Assembly (NCBI RefSeq): GCF_009707865.1
Contig: NZ_WMBA01000070.1
Span: 1-42,084, forward strand
Origin: Amycolatopsis pithecellobii
Lineage (GTDB): Bacteria > Actinomycetota > Actinomycetes > Mycobacteriales > Pseudonocardiaceae
DNA length: 42,084 nucleotides
Reading direction: 5' to 3'
In this document: piece by piece, positions 19,825 through 28,202 of the stretch
How the letters are laid out: each line of letters opens with the position of its first letter
Position numbering within the stretch: position 1 is the stretch's first letter
Translations under genes and position numbers: made by a program
The notes under the pieces: model-generated
Told to the model about the DNA's origin: nothing
Databases searched by the model: none
Seen by the model: the letters and a program-made list of their open reading frames with translations, nothing else

Positions 19825-21426
19825 TCAGAGCGAAATTCCCGGCGCCACCGGGACCTCGACCAGCGACGGGCCGGCGGTCGCGAGGGCGTCGAGCAGCTGG
19901 GTACGCAGATCCTCGGCGCCGCCGTTGGCGTGTGTGCCCGGCACGCCGTAGCTCGCAGCGGTCGCGCGCACGTCGAGCGCCGGCAGGTCCAGGCCGGGCA
20001 CGGCGGAGACCGACTCCAGCGCGGCGAACCACTTGAGGATCCCGTACTCGTCGTTGCGCAGGATCACGAACGTGACCGGGATGGCGTAGGCCGCCGCCGT
20101 CCAGAACGCGGTGATCGCGTACTGCGCGCTGCCCTCGCCGAGCACGCAGACCACGCGCCGCTCCGGGAGGGCCAGCTGCACGCCGAGCGCCGCGCTGAGG
20201 CCGAAGCCCAGCCCGCCGCCCGCGCCGAACCAGTACGACGCGGAGCGCCCGATGCGCAGGCGCGCGCGCAACGCGGCCGTCGCGGTCGGGGCCTCCAGCA
20301 CGACGATCGCGTCGTCGGGCAGGACGTCGGCCAGCGTCGCGCAGACGCGTGCTGACGACAGCGGGGTGCTGTCGTCCAGGGCCGGCAGGGGGCCCATCGG
20401 ACTCGGCTGCGGGCGCCCGCTCGTCTCACGCACCTCCGCCAGGAGCGCCTCCAGCGTCAGCCGCACGTCGGCGACGACCGCATCACCCATTGGTGCGCGG
20501 GCGGCCTCGGACGGGTCGTTCGTGATGGCCACCAACCTGGTCTCGTCGGCCAGCGCCGGACCCGGGATGTAGGGGTAGTACGGGAACACCGAGGTGCCGG
20601 CGCAGAGCACGAGGTCGTAGGGCTCCAGCGTGGCGCCGAGCGGCCCGAGCGCCGGCGGGAGCACGCCCTGGAAGCTCGGGTGGTCCTCCGGGAAGCCCAG
20701 CCGGCCGCCGCCGGTGGCCGGGGAGGCGAAGACCGGCAAGCGCAGCTTCTCGGCCAGCGCGACGGCGGTGTCCCAGGCGCCCGCGGCGTCGATGCCGGGT
20801 CCTGCGACCAGGCACGGCGCGGACGCCTCCTCCAGCCGCCGGGCCAGCGCCCGCACGACCTCCGGCTCGGCGCCCGCACGCGAGGCGAGGTCCCGCGCGA
20901 GCAGTCGCGCGACGGCCCCGTCATCGGCCTCCGCCGCCCAGTCGTCCATCGGCACCGAGACGAACGCGGGCCCGGACGGCGCGAGCGCGGCGTGGTGGAT
21001 CGCTCGCGCCAGCGCGGCCGGGACGTCCTGCGCGCGCGGCGGTTCGAAGCTCCACTTCACGAACGGGTGCGGCACCTGCGTCGCGTCGGCGTTCGTGAGG
21101 TTGGCCTGCATCGTGATCTGCGCGCGGACCTGCTGGCCGGCGGTCACCAGCAGCGGCGTCCTGTTGGCCTGTGCGTTGAACAGCGCGCCCATCGCGTTGC
21201 CGACGCCGGGGGCGGTGTGCAGGTTGACATGGCCGACAGTGCCCGAGGCCTGTGCGTAGCCGTCGGCCATCCCGACGGCCACGGCCTCCTGGAGCGCCAA
21301 GATGTAGCGGAAGTCCTGCGGGAAGTCCGCGAGCATCGGCAGCTCGGTCGAGCCGGGGTTGCCGAACATGGTGGTGATGCCGTGGCGGCGCAGCAGGTCA
21401 TAGGCCGCCGCGCGGACGGTGGTCAC
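19825..21426 (-). CDS. ThDP-dependent 2-oxoacid decarboxylase, benzoylformate-decarboxylase-like
   Basis: A 533-residue enzyme starting at GTG 21426, inside the stop of the SRPBCC gene. Ser26 (GNPGSTELP), Glu47 (ILALQEA) and His70 (NLHTAPG) fall at exactly the Pseudomonas putida benzoylformate decarboxylase numbers. The second catalytic His (His281 there, in FRYHQYDPG) is Tyr284 here, in FPYYPYIPG. The ThDP/Mg motif begins GEGS in place of GDGS. It is therefore probably active on a 2-oxo acid, but substrate and reaction (decarboxylation or carboligation) may differ from MdlC. Neighbours (flavoprotein, FAH hydrolase, SDR) suggest aromatic or ring-cleavage catabolism. Confidence 0.87.
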   Translation of the reverse strand: MTTVRAAAYDLLRRHGITTMFGNPGSTELPMLADFPQDFRYILALQEAVAVGMADGYAQASGTVGHVNLHTAPGVGNAMGALFNAQANRTPLLVTAGQQVRAQITMQANLTNADATQVPHPFVKWSFEPPRAQDVPAALARAIHHAALAPSGPAFVSVPMDDWAAEADDGAVARLLARDLASRAGAEPEVVRALARRLEEASAPCLVAGPGIDAAGAWDTAVALAEKLRLPVFASPATGGGRLGFPEDHPSFQGVLPPALGPLGATLEPYDLVLCAGTSVFPYYPYIPGPALADETRLVAITNDPSEAARAPMGDAVVADVRLTLEALLAEVRETSGRPQPSPMGPLPALDDSTPLSSARVCATLADVLPDDAIVVLEAPTATAALRARLRIGRSASYWFGAGGGLGFGLSAALGVQLALPERRVVCVLGEGSAQYAITAFWTAAAYAIPVTFVILRNDEYGILKWFAALESVSAVPGLDLPALDVRATAASYGVPGTHANGGAEDLRTQLLDALATAGPSLVEVPVAPGISL

Positions 21427-21905
21427 GGCCGCCGTCCGCCCGCGGCGATCACCGCGAGTTCGTCGACCCAGCGTTGGTGCCAGGTGCGCATGTTGCGGCG
21501 GAGCATCGGCGCGAAGAGCCTGGACGCCGCGCCGCGCTGGGTCTCCTCCGTGTGGATCTCCGTCCGGCCGTCGCCGGTGGGCGTCAACCGCCAGGCGTGG
21601 TGGCCGACCGAGCCCAGCCCGCCGCCCGTCCAGGCGAGGCGGGCGTAGGGATCGAACTCGGTGACCTTGGTCGTGACCCTGGTGTTGAACGTCATCCAGC
21701 TGAACGTGGAGCCGATGGCGACCTCCGGCCACGGCCCGGAGATGTGCTTGACCTTCTTGACGTTGCCGTAGTACTCCGCCCAGTGGTCGGGGCGGATCAG
21801 CCACGTCCACACGGCCTCGGGTGGGGCCGTGGTCGTGCCCGTGTTGACGACGTGGATCGCCGCGCCGTCGGGGGTGTGGCCGGCGGGCCAGCGGATGGTG
21901 CTCAT
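21423..21905 (-). CDS. SRPBCC (START/Bet v1-like) family protein
   Basis: A 160-residue SRPBCC polyketide-cyclase/dehydrase-like protein. The N-terminal strand plus PPEAVWTWLIRPDHWAEYYGNV helix pair, the FSWMTFNTRVTTKVTEFDP strands and a long C-terminal helix (LFAPMLRRNMRTWHQRWVDEL) are typical of the hydrophobic-cavity fold. It has no obvious catalytic residues. It overlaps both neighbours by 4 bases, so it is made together with the FAH hydrolase and ThDP enzyme, and may bind or process a hydrophobic intermediate. Specific function is unknown. Confidence 0.82.
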   Translation of the reverse strand: MSTIRWPAGHTPDGAAIHVVNTGTTTAPPEAVWTWLIRPDHWAEYYGNVKKVKHISGPWPEVAIGSTFSWMTFNTRVTTKVTEFDPYARLAWTGGGLGSVGHHAWRLTPTGDGRTEIHTEETQRGAASRLFAPMLRRNMRTWHQRWVDELAVIAAGGRRP

Positions 21906-22915
21906 GCGGAGACTCCTCCGAATCGGTTGGCGAGGGTGCCGATGCGCGGCACGGTCAAGGCAACGGTCGCCCCCGGCTGGGGCAGGCGGCCGAGCTCGAT
22001 GCCGCTGCACCCGGCGAGGGTCCCGGTCGAGAACAGCTCGCCCGCGACCACGGTCTCCCCCGCGCAGGCGCGCGCGAGGCAGACCTCCAGCGGGTGGGCG
22101 AAGTCGTCGGCGCGGCCGGACGCCCAGCGTTCTCCGTCGACGTCGACGTCGCCGGTCAGCGACGCCAGGTCGTCGAGGACCTCGTCGGCAGTCAGGACCT
22201 CGCTGGACATGGCGGTGGTGAAGCTCTTGCACTTCTGCACCGGCCCCAGCGGGCTGCCGTGGATCTCCTCCCACTGCGTGTCGCGCAAGGACACGTCGTT
22301 GAGGATCACCAGGCCGCCGATCGCCTCGCGGCACTCCTCGGGGTCGGCGTCGCGTACATCCCGGCAGACCACGAACCCGAGCTCCAGCTCGAAGTCGATG
22401 TCGTGCCCGTAGGGCGGCACCGCGATCGGCGTGCCGCTCGGGACCAAGGCGTTGTGGTTGCCTTGGTAGAGCAGCGGCAGGCTCAGCATCAGCGGCCGCG
22501 GGCGGAAGCCCGGGAACGTCTCTCCCGTGGCGCGCTCGTGCTCCTCGGCCTGGCGGAGGACCTCGCTTGGCGCGTACCGCGCGGCCATGCCCCGCGCCAC
22601 GCCCTCGGAGTGCCGCGGCGAAAGCAGGAACGGGCGCAGCGAGCGCGCTGCAAACGGCAGCCGCGGCGTCAGGTCGGCGGCGAAGGCCTCGTCGGCGAGG
22701 CGCTCGGCGAGGCGGAGAGCCGCTTCGCGGACCGCGGTGCCGCCGGCCAGGAACGCGATCATATCGTCCTGCACGTCGCTCAGGAGCGCACGGACGCCGG
22801 CGTCGGCGGCGGCGCGATGGGCCAGCGCGTCGCGCAGCGGCAGCCAGCGGTCGCGCGGGGCATCCCAGAGCGCGACGCCTTCGCCGCGCTGACCTGCAAC
22901 AACTCGGAGTCTCAC
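21902..22915 (-). CDS. Fumarylacetoacetate hydrolase (FAH) family protein
   Basis: A 337-residue protein starting at GTG 22915, overlapping the flavoprotein stop. The C-terminal two thirds form the FAH fold. YGHDIDFELELGFVVCRDV supplies the metal-binding acidic residues, followed by GGLVILNDVSLRDTQ, QKCKSFTT and a late VVAGELFSTGTLAGCSGIELGR segment. The N-terminal 90 residues form the small extra domain seen in FAH/acylpyruvase relatives. Members hydrolyse C-C bonds in acylpyruvates, decarboxylate or hydrate 2-oxo acids. With a ThDP 2-oxoacid decarboxylase in the same operon, a 2-oxo acid from ring cleavage is a reasonable but unproven substrate. Confidence 0.88.
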   Translation of the reverse strand: MRLRVVAGQRGEGVALWDAPRDRWLPLRDALAHRAAADAGVRALLSDVQDDMIAFLAGGTAVREAALRLAERLADEAFAADLTPRLPFAARSLRPFLLSPRHSEGVARGMAARYAPSEVLRQAEEHERATGETFPGFRPRPLMLSLPLLYQGNHNALVPSGTPIAVPPYGHDIDFELELGFVVCRDVRDADPEECREAIGGLVILNDVSLRDTQWEEIHGSPLGPVQKCKSFTTAMSSEVLTADEVLDDLASLTGDVDVDGERWASGRADDFAHPLEVCLARACAGETVVAGELFSTGTLAGCSGIELGRLPQPGATVALTVPRIGTLANRFGGVSA

Positions 22916-24954
22916 AGCTTGCGCCCCTGTCGGTGGCCTTCGTAGACGGCTTCATAGGTCCCGCGCGGCGCGACGGCGTCGCCGATCACCTCAAAGGAGA
23001 TGCCGCGCTGCTGCAGCGGCGCGCGCAGCGCGTCCTGCGAGCGCCGCGCGGTCGCCATCACGACCCAGTCGGCGGCCAGCTGGCGCGTCGTCTGCCCGGA
23101 GTGGTCGTGGATGAGCGACAGCGTGACGCGGTCGCCGTCGATCGCGGTGATGAAGTGGTCGGGAATCATCTCGACGCCGGCGGCGTAGAGCTGCGGGTAG
23201 ATCCACTCCAGGTAGACGTCGAGGACCGTCTCCATCCCGACCATCGGCCAGCGCGTGACCAGCGCCACCTCGGCGCCGCGCTGGGCCAGCAGCACTGCGG
23301 TCAGTGGCGCGATGACGTCGGACTGATCGTCGACGACGACCACCCGCCCCTCGGGCACGACGGTGCCCTCGGCGACCTCGTCCCAGCCGGCGGTCCGCCC
23401 GGTCTCCCAGCCGGGCACAGGCTTCGCCGTCCAGCCCTGGAAACCGTCGCGCACGGCGCGCGAGCCGGTGGACAAGACGACGTGGTCGGGCGCCAGCTCG
23501 TCGAACAGGCCGTCGAGGGTGTCCTCGTCGACTCGCACACCGGTCCGGATGTCGGCGCCGTTGCCGGCGGCCTGCTCGCCCAGCCAGCGCCCGACGCGCC
23601 CGTACTCCTGGCGCGTCGGAAGCCGCGACTGCAGCAGGGCGTGGCCGCCGACCTCCGCCGCGGCCTCGACGACGGTCACCTGATGGCCACGAGCGGACGC
23701 CACGCGGGCGTACTCCAGTCCCGCCGGGCCGCCGCCGATCACGAGGACCCTCTTGGGGTCGGCTACGCGGGTCAGCGTGCCGCGCCCCCAGGCCGCCTCG
23801 CGCCCCATCGCAGGGTTGTAGACGCACTGGACCCGCCGACTCTGCATCGCCGTCTTCCAGCACAGGTTCGCCGCTACGCAGCGGCGGATGTCCTGCGGAC
23901 GGCGCTCGACGGCCTTCTGCACCCAGTCGGGGTCGGCGAACAGCTGGCGACCGAGGCAGACGGCGTCGCCGTGGCCCTCGACGAGCATCCGCTCGGCGAC
24001 GCCGGGCTCCGTGATCCGCCCCACCATCAGCACCGGCTTGCTGGAGACCTCCGTGATCGGCGAGGCCAGGTCACGCTCCCAGCCCTGCTCGAAGTGCATC
24101 GGCGTGTGGATGAAGGCGTGGTGGACCCCGGCCGAGACCGAGACGTAGTCGACGTCGCAGCGCGCCTCGAGCTGCCGGACGACCTCGACGATGTCCGGGG
24201 TCTCGAGGTCGCCGGGCCAGAACGAGGTGGAGTTGATGCGATAGCCGACGAACCGGTCCTGACCCACCGCCTGCCGGATCTCGTCCAGGCATCGGACCGG
24301 GAACGCCAACCGGCGCTCGGTGTCGCCGCCCCAGGCGTCGTCGCGGTGGTTGTACAGCGGCGACAAGAACTGCCACGGCAGGTAGCCGTGTGACAAGTGG
24401 AACTCGACGCCGTCCAGCCCCGCGGCCGCCGCGCGCTCCGCCGCGGTGCCGAAGGCCGTGATGATCTCCTCGATCTCGGCGTCGTCCATCGCCTTGGGCG
24501 TTAGCGAGCCCGGCGTCTCGCCGAGCGGGATCTGCGAGGGAGCGCGCGAGTACCACTCCGCGTCGGGGTCGAAGCGCGTGTCCTGCTTGAAGGCCAGCGC
24601 CGACCGCACCCCCGTGTGCAGCAGCTGGATGGCCAGCTTGGCGCCCTCGGCGTGGACCGCCTCGGCGACCCGGGCCAGCGGCTCGATGGCGCGGTCGTCG
24701 TAGATCGAGCCGATCGCCAGCGGCGCGGCCAGCGACGAAGGGTGCACGTGCGTCGCCCCGATGATCACCAACCCCACCCCACCGGCCGCACGCTCGCGGT
24801 AGTAGGCGACCGCCTGGTCGGTGAAGCGCCCCGACCACGGGTTGTCGACCCATGTCGGGCAGGTCGGCGGGAACACCACGCGGTTGCGGAGCTCATGCCC
24901 GCGGATCGACCACGGCGACAGCAACGTCGGGTAGTCAGGGTGTTTTACAAACAT
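22912..24954 (-). CDS. Old-yellow-enzyme / 2,4-dienoyl-CoA-reductase-like flavoprotein
   Basis: A 680-residue enzyme of the FadH / trimethylamine-dehydrogenase family. The N-terminal FMN TIM barrel contains HLSHGYLPWQFLSPLYN and WGGDTERR. A cluster-binding stretch is followed by an FAD/NAD(P) half starting VLVIGGGPAGLEYARVASA. In TMADH-type members the cluster ligands are Cx2Cx2Cx11C; here the stretch reads CVAANLC, then a single Cys 12 residues on. The second cysteine is thus Ala and only three ligands remain. It is the first gene of the operon. ATG 24954 sits 6 bases from a -10-like box, implying a leaderless message. It likely reduces a conjugated or ring double bond; substrate unknown. 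Confidence 0.9.
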   Translation of the reverse strand: MFVKHPDYPTLLSPWSIRGHELRNRVVFPPTCPTWVDNPWSGRFTDQAVAYYRERAAGGVGLVIIGATHVHPSSLAAPLAIGSIYDDRAIEPLARVAEAVHAEGAKLAIQLLHTGVRSALAFKQDTRFDPDAEWYSRAPSQIPLGETPGSLTPKAMDDAEIEEIITAFGTAAERAAAAGLDGVEFHLSHGYLPWQFLSPLYNHRDDAWGGDTERRLAFPVRCLDEIRQAVGQDRFVGYRINSTSFWPGDLETPDIVEVVRQLEARCDVDYVSVSAGVHHAFIHTPMHFEQGWERDLASPITEVSSKPVLMVGRITEPGVAERMLVEGHGDAVCLGRQLFADPDWVQKAVERRPQDIRRCVAANLCWKTAMQSRRVQCVYNPAMGREAAWGRGTLTRVADPKRVLVIGGGPAGLEYARVASARGHQVTVVEAAAEVGGHALLQSRLPTRQEYGRVGRWLGEQAAGNGADIRTGVRVDEDTLDGLFDELAPDHVVLSTGSRAVRDGFQGWTAKPVPGWETGRTAGWDEVAEGTVVPEGRVVVVDDQSDVIAPLTAVLLAQRGAEVALVTRWPMVGMETVLDVYLEWIYPQLYAAGVEMIPDHFITAIDGDRVTLSLIHDHSGQTTRQLAADWVVMATARRSQDALRAPLQQRGISFEVIGDAVAPRGTYEAVYEGHRQGRKL

Positions 24955-24960
24955 GGCTTG

Positions 24961-24989
24961 ATTGTTTACAGATTTGCCAAAATTGTCAA
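24961..24989. promoter_or_regulatory. Promoter of the catabolic operon overlapped by an imperfect palindrome (TetR operator)
   Basis: On the minus strand TTGACA (24984-24989, perfect -35) is followed after 17 bases by AACAAT (24961-24966, 4 of 6 to TATAAT). Transcription would then start at or next to the A of ATG 24954. A 25-base imperfect palindrome, TTTACA at 24965 to TGTCAA ending 24989, centred on 24977 with 9 of 12 base pairs matching, covers the -35 and spacer. The short divergent gap and adjacent TetR gene make it the likely operator for both directions. Confidence 0.65.
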
Positions 24990-25023
24990 GAACGTGGTCC
25001 AGCCTGCCGCTACGATCACTGCC

Positions 25024-25659
25024 GTGGCCCCACACATGACCCCTCTGCGCGGTGCCCGCGCACGCGCCGCGATCCTCGAAGCTGCCGGCCGGCAGTTCAT
25101 GGCCGAAGGGCTGCGCAGGACCTCGATCGAGGCGATCGCCGCCGCGGCCGGCGTCTCGCGCCCGACCGTGTATGCGCACTTCGCCTCCAAGGAAGAGGTG
25201 TTCCGGACCATCGTCAGCGAGCTTCACGACGAGCACCTCGCGGCGATGGAGGCCGCGGTCGACCCCGCCCAGCCGATCGCCGACCGCCTCTACGCCGCGC
25301 TCGCCGCGCGCTTCGTCCCATTCGTCACGCTCACCGCCTCGACCAAGCACGGCGCCGAGTTCCTGGACGAGAACAACCGCGTCTGCGGCGACATCAACCA
25401 GGAGGCTCACAAGCGCTCGCTACGCCTCCTCGAGCGCCTCCTGGCTGACGCCGAGGCCGATGGTCAGCTCGTTCTGACGACCGCCGCACTCAGCCCGGCG
25501 CTCGCCGCGACGCTCTTCTACGACGCCGCCCGTGGCGCCAAGGACGACCCCACCGTCACCCCCACCGCCTACCGCCAGCAGCTTCGACGCCTCGTCACGG
25601 TCCTGGCCCGCGGCCTGGGTGCCACCGACGAGCCGCGAGCATCCCGAGAGCGACGCTAG
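25024..25659 (+). CDS. TetR/AcrR-family transcriptional regulator
   Basis: A 211-residue protein from GTG 25024; an in-frame ATG at 25036 would give 207 residues, and no clear ribosome site decides between them. The N-terminal HTH is typical: RAAILEAAGRQFMAEG, then TSIEAIAAAAGVSRPTVYAHFASKEEVF. The ligand-binding C-terminal half is divergent, as expected. It is divergent from the six-gene operon, with a palindrome in the shared gap, so it probably represses that operon and itself and responds to a pathway compound. Its codon style resembles the operon more than the tetronate genes, consistent with acquisition as one unit. Confidence 0.92.
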   Translation: MAPHMTPLRGARARAAILEAAGRQFMAEGLRRTSIEAIAAAAGVSRPTVYAHFASKEEVFRTIVSELHDEHLAAMEAAVDPAQPIADRLYAALAARFVPFVTLTASTKHGAEFLDENNRVCGDINQEAHKRSLRLLERLLADAEADGQLVLTTAALSPALAATLFYDAARGAKDDPTVTPTAYRQQLRRLVTVLARGLGATDEPRASRERR

Positions 25660-25749
25660 CGGGACAGCGCGCCACGAAGCCCCTGTGCTCGCTGACTCCG
25701 GTGGGGAGCCACGGTCGCCGAGCAGGCCCGCGGCGTCGGAAACCGCAGG

Positions 25750-25885
25750 AAAGATCACCAACCAGATCAACGTCGTCGAGGGTCTCGAGCACGCGCCGCA
25801 TGCCCTGCGCGGACTGTTCACCGGTGAAAACCTCGGCACGCAACTGGTCGAGATCGAAAGTTGGCCCGGGGAGCCGGCGTGACAT
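25750..25885 (-). other. Possible gene remnant beginning MSRRLPGPTFDLDQLRAE
   Basis: From ATG 25885 the minus strand encodes about 45 residues of well-formed sequence (TFDLDQLRAEVFTGEQ, MRRVLETLDDVDLVGD) with normal GC-rich codon use. Past about 25750 the frame turns into Arg/Pro-rich non-coding-looking sequence and runs antisense into the TetR gene. It looks like the 5' end of a gene cut off near the TetR side. I do not recognise the family. Confidence 0.3.
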
Positions 25886-25959
25886 CGTCGCCGTGGACAA
25901 GCGCCGGCTCCCGTCACCGGTCTCCCGCGAACGCCGGCCTGGTAACCGGCCGATCCGGC

Positions 25960-26535
25960 CTGGCCACCACGGACCTCGCCGGGCGTCATCCCGGACCGGC
26001 GCCCGAAGGCGGTGGTGAACGCGGCATGGCTGCCGAAACCGCATTCCGCGGCGATCCTGCCGACCGGAACGCCCGGCTCCTGCTCCAGCCGCCGGCGAGC
26101 CACATCCAGCCGCGCGTTGCGGATCAGCTCGCTCAGCGTCAGGCCCTCATCCCGCATTACGGCCTGCAGATAGCGTGGTCGGCGACGACGCGGCGGATGG
26201 TCGCGCGCACCTCGGATCGATGACTGTGGCCGGCGTCGCGGGCACCGGAACCGGCGAGGCGAGCGAGGTCGACGGCTCGCTCACACGCGGCGTCGAAGTC
26301 CGTGGCGGCCGGCGCGTCGCGCTCTGCCACCACGGTGCGGAGAAGATCGAACGCGACCCTGCCCAGGCCGCGGCGCCCTTCGAACACCATCGGACGATGG
26401 TCGAACCACCGCGCCCTGGCCAGCAGGCGGCTCTCCGGTGTGCTCCGCGGGAGCGGGGATACTCAGCCGCCCGTGCAGGCGCGAGACAGTCTTCGTCCAC
26501 GCTTCCCTCGCGCCGGCGCTGCCTACCGCGTACAT
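25960..26535 (-). pseudogene. Broken AraC-family transcriptional regulator
   Basis: Pieces of one AraC-type regulator lie in different minus-strand frames. First MYAVGSAGAREAWTKTVSRL (from 26535), then in another frame GRVAFDLLRTVVAERDAP through SEVRATIRRVVADHA (about 26360-26180), then in a third RYLQAVMRDEGLTLSELIR and IAAECGFGSHAAFTTAFGRR with the terminal TPGEVRG (about 26175-25965). Between ADHA and RYLQ the first DNA-binding helix-turn-helix, about 20 residues, is missing. At least two frame changes and one internal deletion mean no functional protein. Sequencing error could explain single frameshifts but not the deletion. Confidence 0.65.
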
Positions 26536-26565
26536 CGCTCACAACCTCGTGAAAAGTCGGCCTCG

Positions 26566-26703
26566 GTGGCGCTGACCAGCCCGCCACCCGAGGATGACTG
26601 GCCCGGCAACGTGATGGTCGACTACCCCTTCACCCAGGGCGACCCGGACGCCGTACTGGCCGTTCAGCGTGGGTTTCTTAACCCCGACGTGCTCCCGGGC
26701 TGA
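26566..26703 (+). other. Short coding-like remnant, family not recognised
   Basis: The frame from GTG 26566 to TGA 26701-26703 encodes 45 residues (EDDWPGNVMVDYPFTQGDPD, then VLAVQRGFLNPDVLPG) with clean codon bias. It has no ribosome site and overlaps the end of the permease gene on the other strand by 40 bases. It is most likely the 3' end of a lost gene; the permease tail may partly be read-through into this debris. No other genes are seen in 25886-26663 beyond the pseudogene pieces. Confidence 0.3.
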
Positions 26704-28187
26704 GGACCGGGTTGCGAGGCGGATTCGGGCAGGAAGTCTTGCGTCGCACCGATTTTCGCGTATTGGGTGGGGCGGTTCCGGCGCAGCCACAGTGCGCGGC
26801 CGGCCCCGGCCAGTGCGGCGAGTACGGGCAGCGCGGCGAGCGCCGCGACGGCGATCGGCCCGGGGTCGCCGACCAGGAGGCTGAAGTTGCTCAAGGACAC
26901 GACCGCGAGCGACACCAGGGCGAGCACGCTCAGCGCCGGTGCGACGAACGTCTGCCACGGCCGGTTGTCCACCGCATTCCGGCGGAAGTAGGTGAACACC
27001 GCCACGGACGCAACGGCTTGCAGCACGATGATGCAGATCGCGCCGACGCCGGTGGCCCAGACGTAGAGCCCGGTGTACGGCGGCGCTCCCGTGGCCGCGA
27101 ACACGACGATCAACAGAGCCGCCGAGACGGCCTGCACGGCACAGGCCACGTGCGGTGACTGCCGCTGCGCGTGGGTCCGGCCGAGCCCACCCCAGAGCAG
27201 GCCCTGGCGCCCCAGCGCGTACAGGTAGCGGGCAAGGGTGTTGTGGAAGGCCAGCACCGCGGCGAAGATGCTCGTCACGATCAGCACGTTCATGATCTCC
27301 ACCGCGCCCCGGCCGAGGGTGTGTTCGATGGACTGCGCCGCGAAGTTGCCCGGGTCCTGCTGTGCGATGCCGATGACCGCGCCGATCCCGAACGAGTTGA
27401 TGATCAGCCAGGTGGACGCGGCATAGAAGATGCCCATCACGATGAGCGAGACATAGGTGGCGCGCGGCACGGTCCGGCGGGGGTTGACGGCTTCCTCACC
27501 GTAGATGACCGTCGCCTCGAAACCGATGAACGAGGTGTAGACGAACACCATCGCGATCCCCATCGCACCGGCGAAAATGGTCTTGGGATCGAACGGTTCC
27601 CAGGACAGCCCGGCCGGCCCGCCGCCCGAGGCCCCGCCGGTGACGAACACGACGACGTCGAGCACCAAGATCAGTGACGTCTCCAGCACCAGCATCACGC
27701 CGAGCACCTTGGCGCCCAGCTGCACCCGCCGCACGCCCAGCACCCAGCAGACGGCCGTACCGATCAGCGAGTAGATCCACCACGGTATATCGAGGCCCAC
27801 GTACTCGTGCACAAGCGGGTTCACGTAAGCGCCGAGCGCGCCGAACATGCCCGCCTGGATCGCCGTGTAGGAGAAGATCGCGAACGTCGCGGCGGCGAGC
27901 CCGGGAACCCGGCCGAGTCCTTGCGCCACAAAGGTGTAGAACCCGCCCGCGTTCACGACCCGGCGGCTCATCGCGGTGTATCCGACCGAGAACAACAGCA
28001 GGACGAGCGAGACGATGACGAAGGTCCCGGCCGCCCCGAGGCCGTTGCCGAGGCCGATGACGACCGGCACCCCGAGCACCACACCGGACAGCGGCGCGGC
28101 GGCCGAAACGACGAAGAACACGATATGTCCGACGCCCACGCTACCGCTGCGAAGCCGGCCGGGGGCGGCGGAGTCCTTACTGGACAT
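26664..28187 (-). CDS. APC-superfamily permease (amino acid-type transporter)
   Basis: A 507-residue, very hydrophobic protein with about 12 membrane segments. The start ATG 28187 has AAGGAAG upstream. The first segment GHIVFFVVSAAAPLSGVVLG and the IFSYTAIQAGMFGALGAY and SFIGFEATVIYGEEAVNP motifs (FE-A, GEE-NPRR) are characteristic of the amino acid-polyamine-organocation family. It lies 49 bases after the mutarotase in the sugar operon, and the gap holds one GTTCGCTAT box shared with the IclR-type operators. A role in acid or amino-sugar-acid uptake, or export of a by-product, is possible; APC members rarely carry neutral sugars. The C-terminal tail (SQPGPQPGSTSGLRNPR) may be an extension from neighbouring debris. 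Confidence 0.88.
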   Translation of the reverse strand: MSSKDSAAPGRLRSGSVGVGHIVFFVVSAAAPLSGVVLGVPVVIGLGNGLGAAGTFVIVSLVLLLFSVGYTAMSRRVVNAGGFYTFVAQGLGRVPGLAAATFAIFSYTAIQAGMFGALGAYVNPLVHEYVGLDIPWWIYSLIGTAVCWVLGVRRVQLGAKVLGVMLVLETSLILVLDVVVFVTGGASGGGPAGLSWEPFDPKTIFAGAMGIAMVFVYTSFIGFEATVIYGEEAVNPRRTVPRATYVSLIVMGIFYAASTWLIINSFGIGAVIGIAQQDPGNFAAQSIEHTLGRGAVEIMNVLIVTSIFAAVLAFHNTLARYLYALGRQGLLWGGLGRTHAQRQSPHVACAVQAVSAALLIVVFAATGAPPYTGLYVWATGVGAICIIVLQAVASVAVFTYFRRNAVDNRPWQTFVAPALSVLALVSLAVVSLSNFSLLVGDPGPIAVAALAALPVLAALAGAGRALWLRRNRPTQYAKIGATQDFLPESASQPGPQPGSTSGLRNPR

Positions 28188-28202
28188 GACGATCACTACT
28201 CT

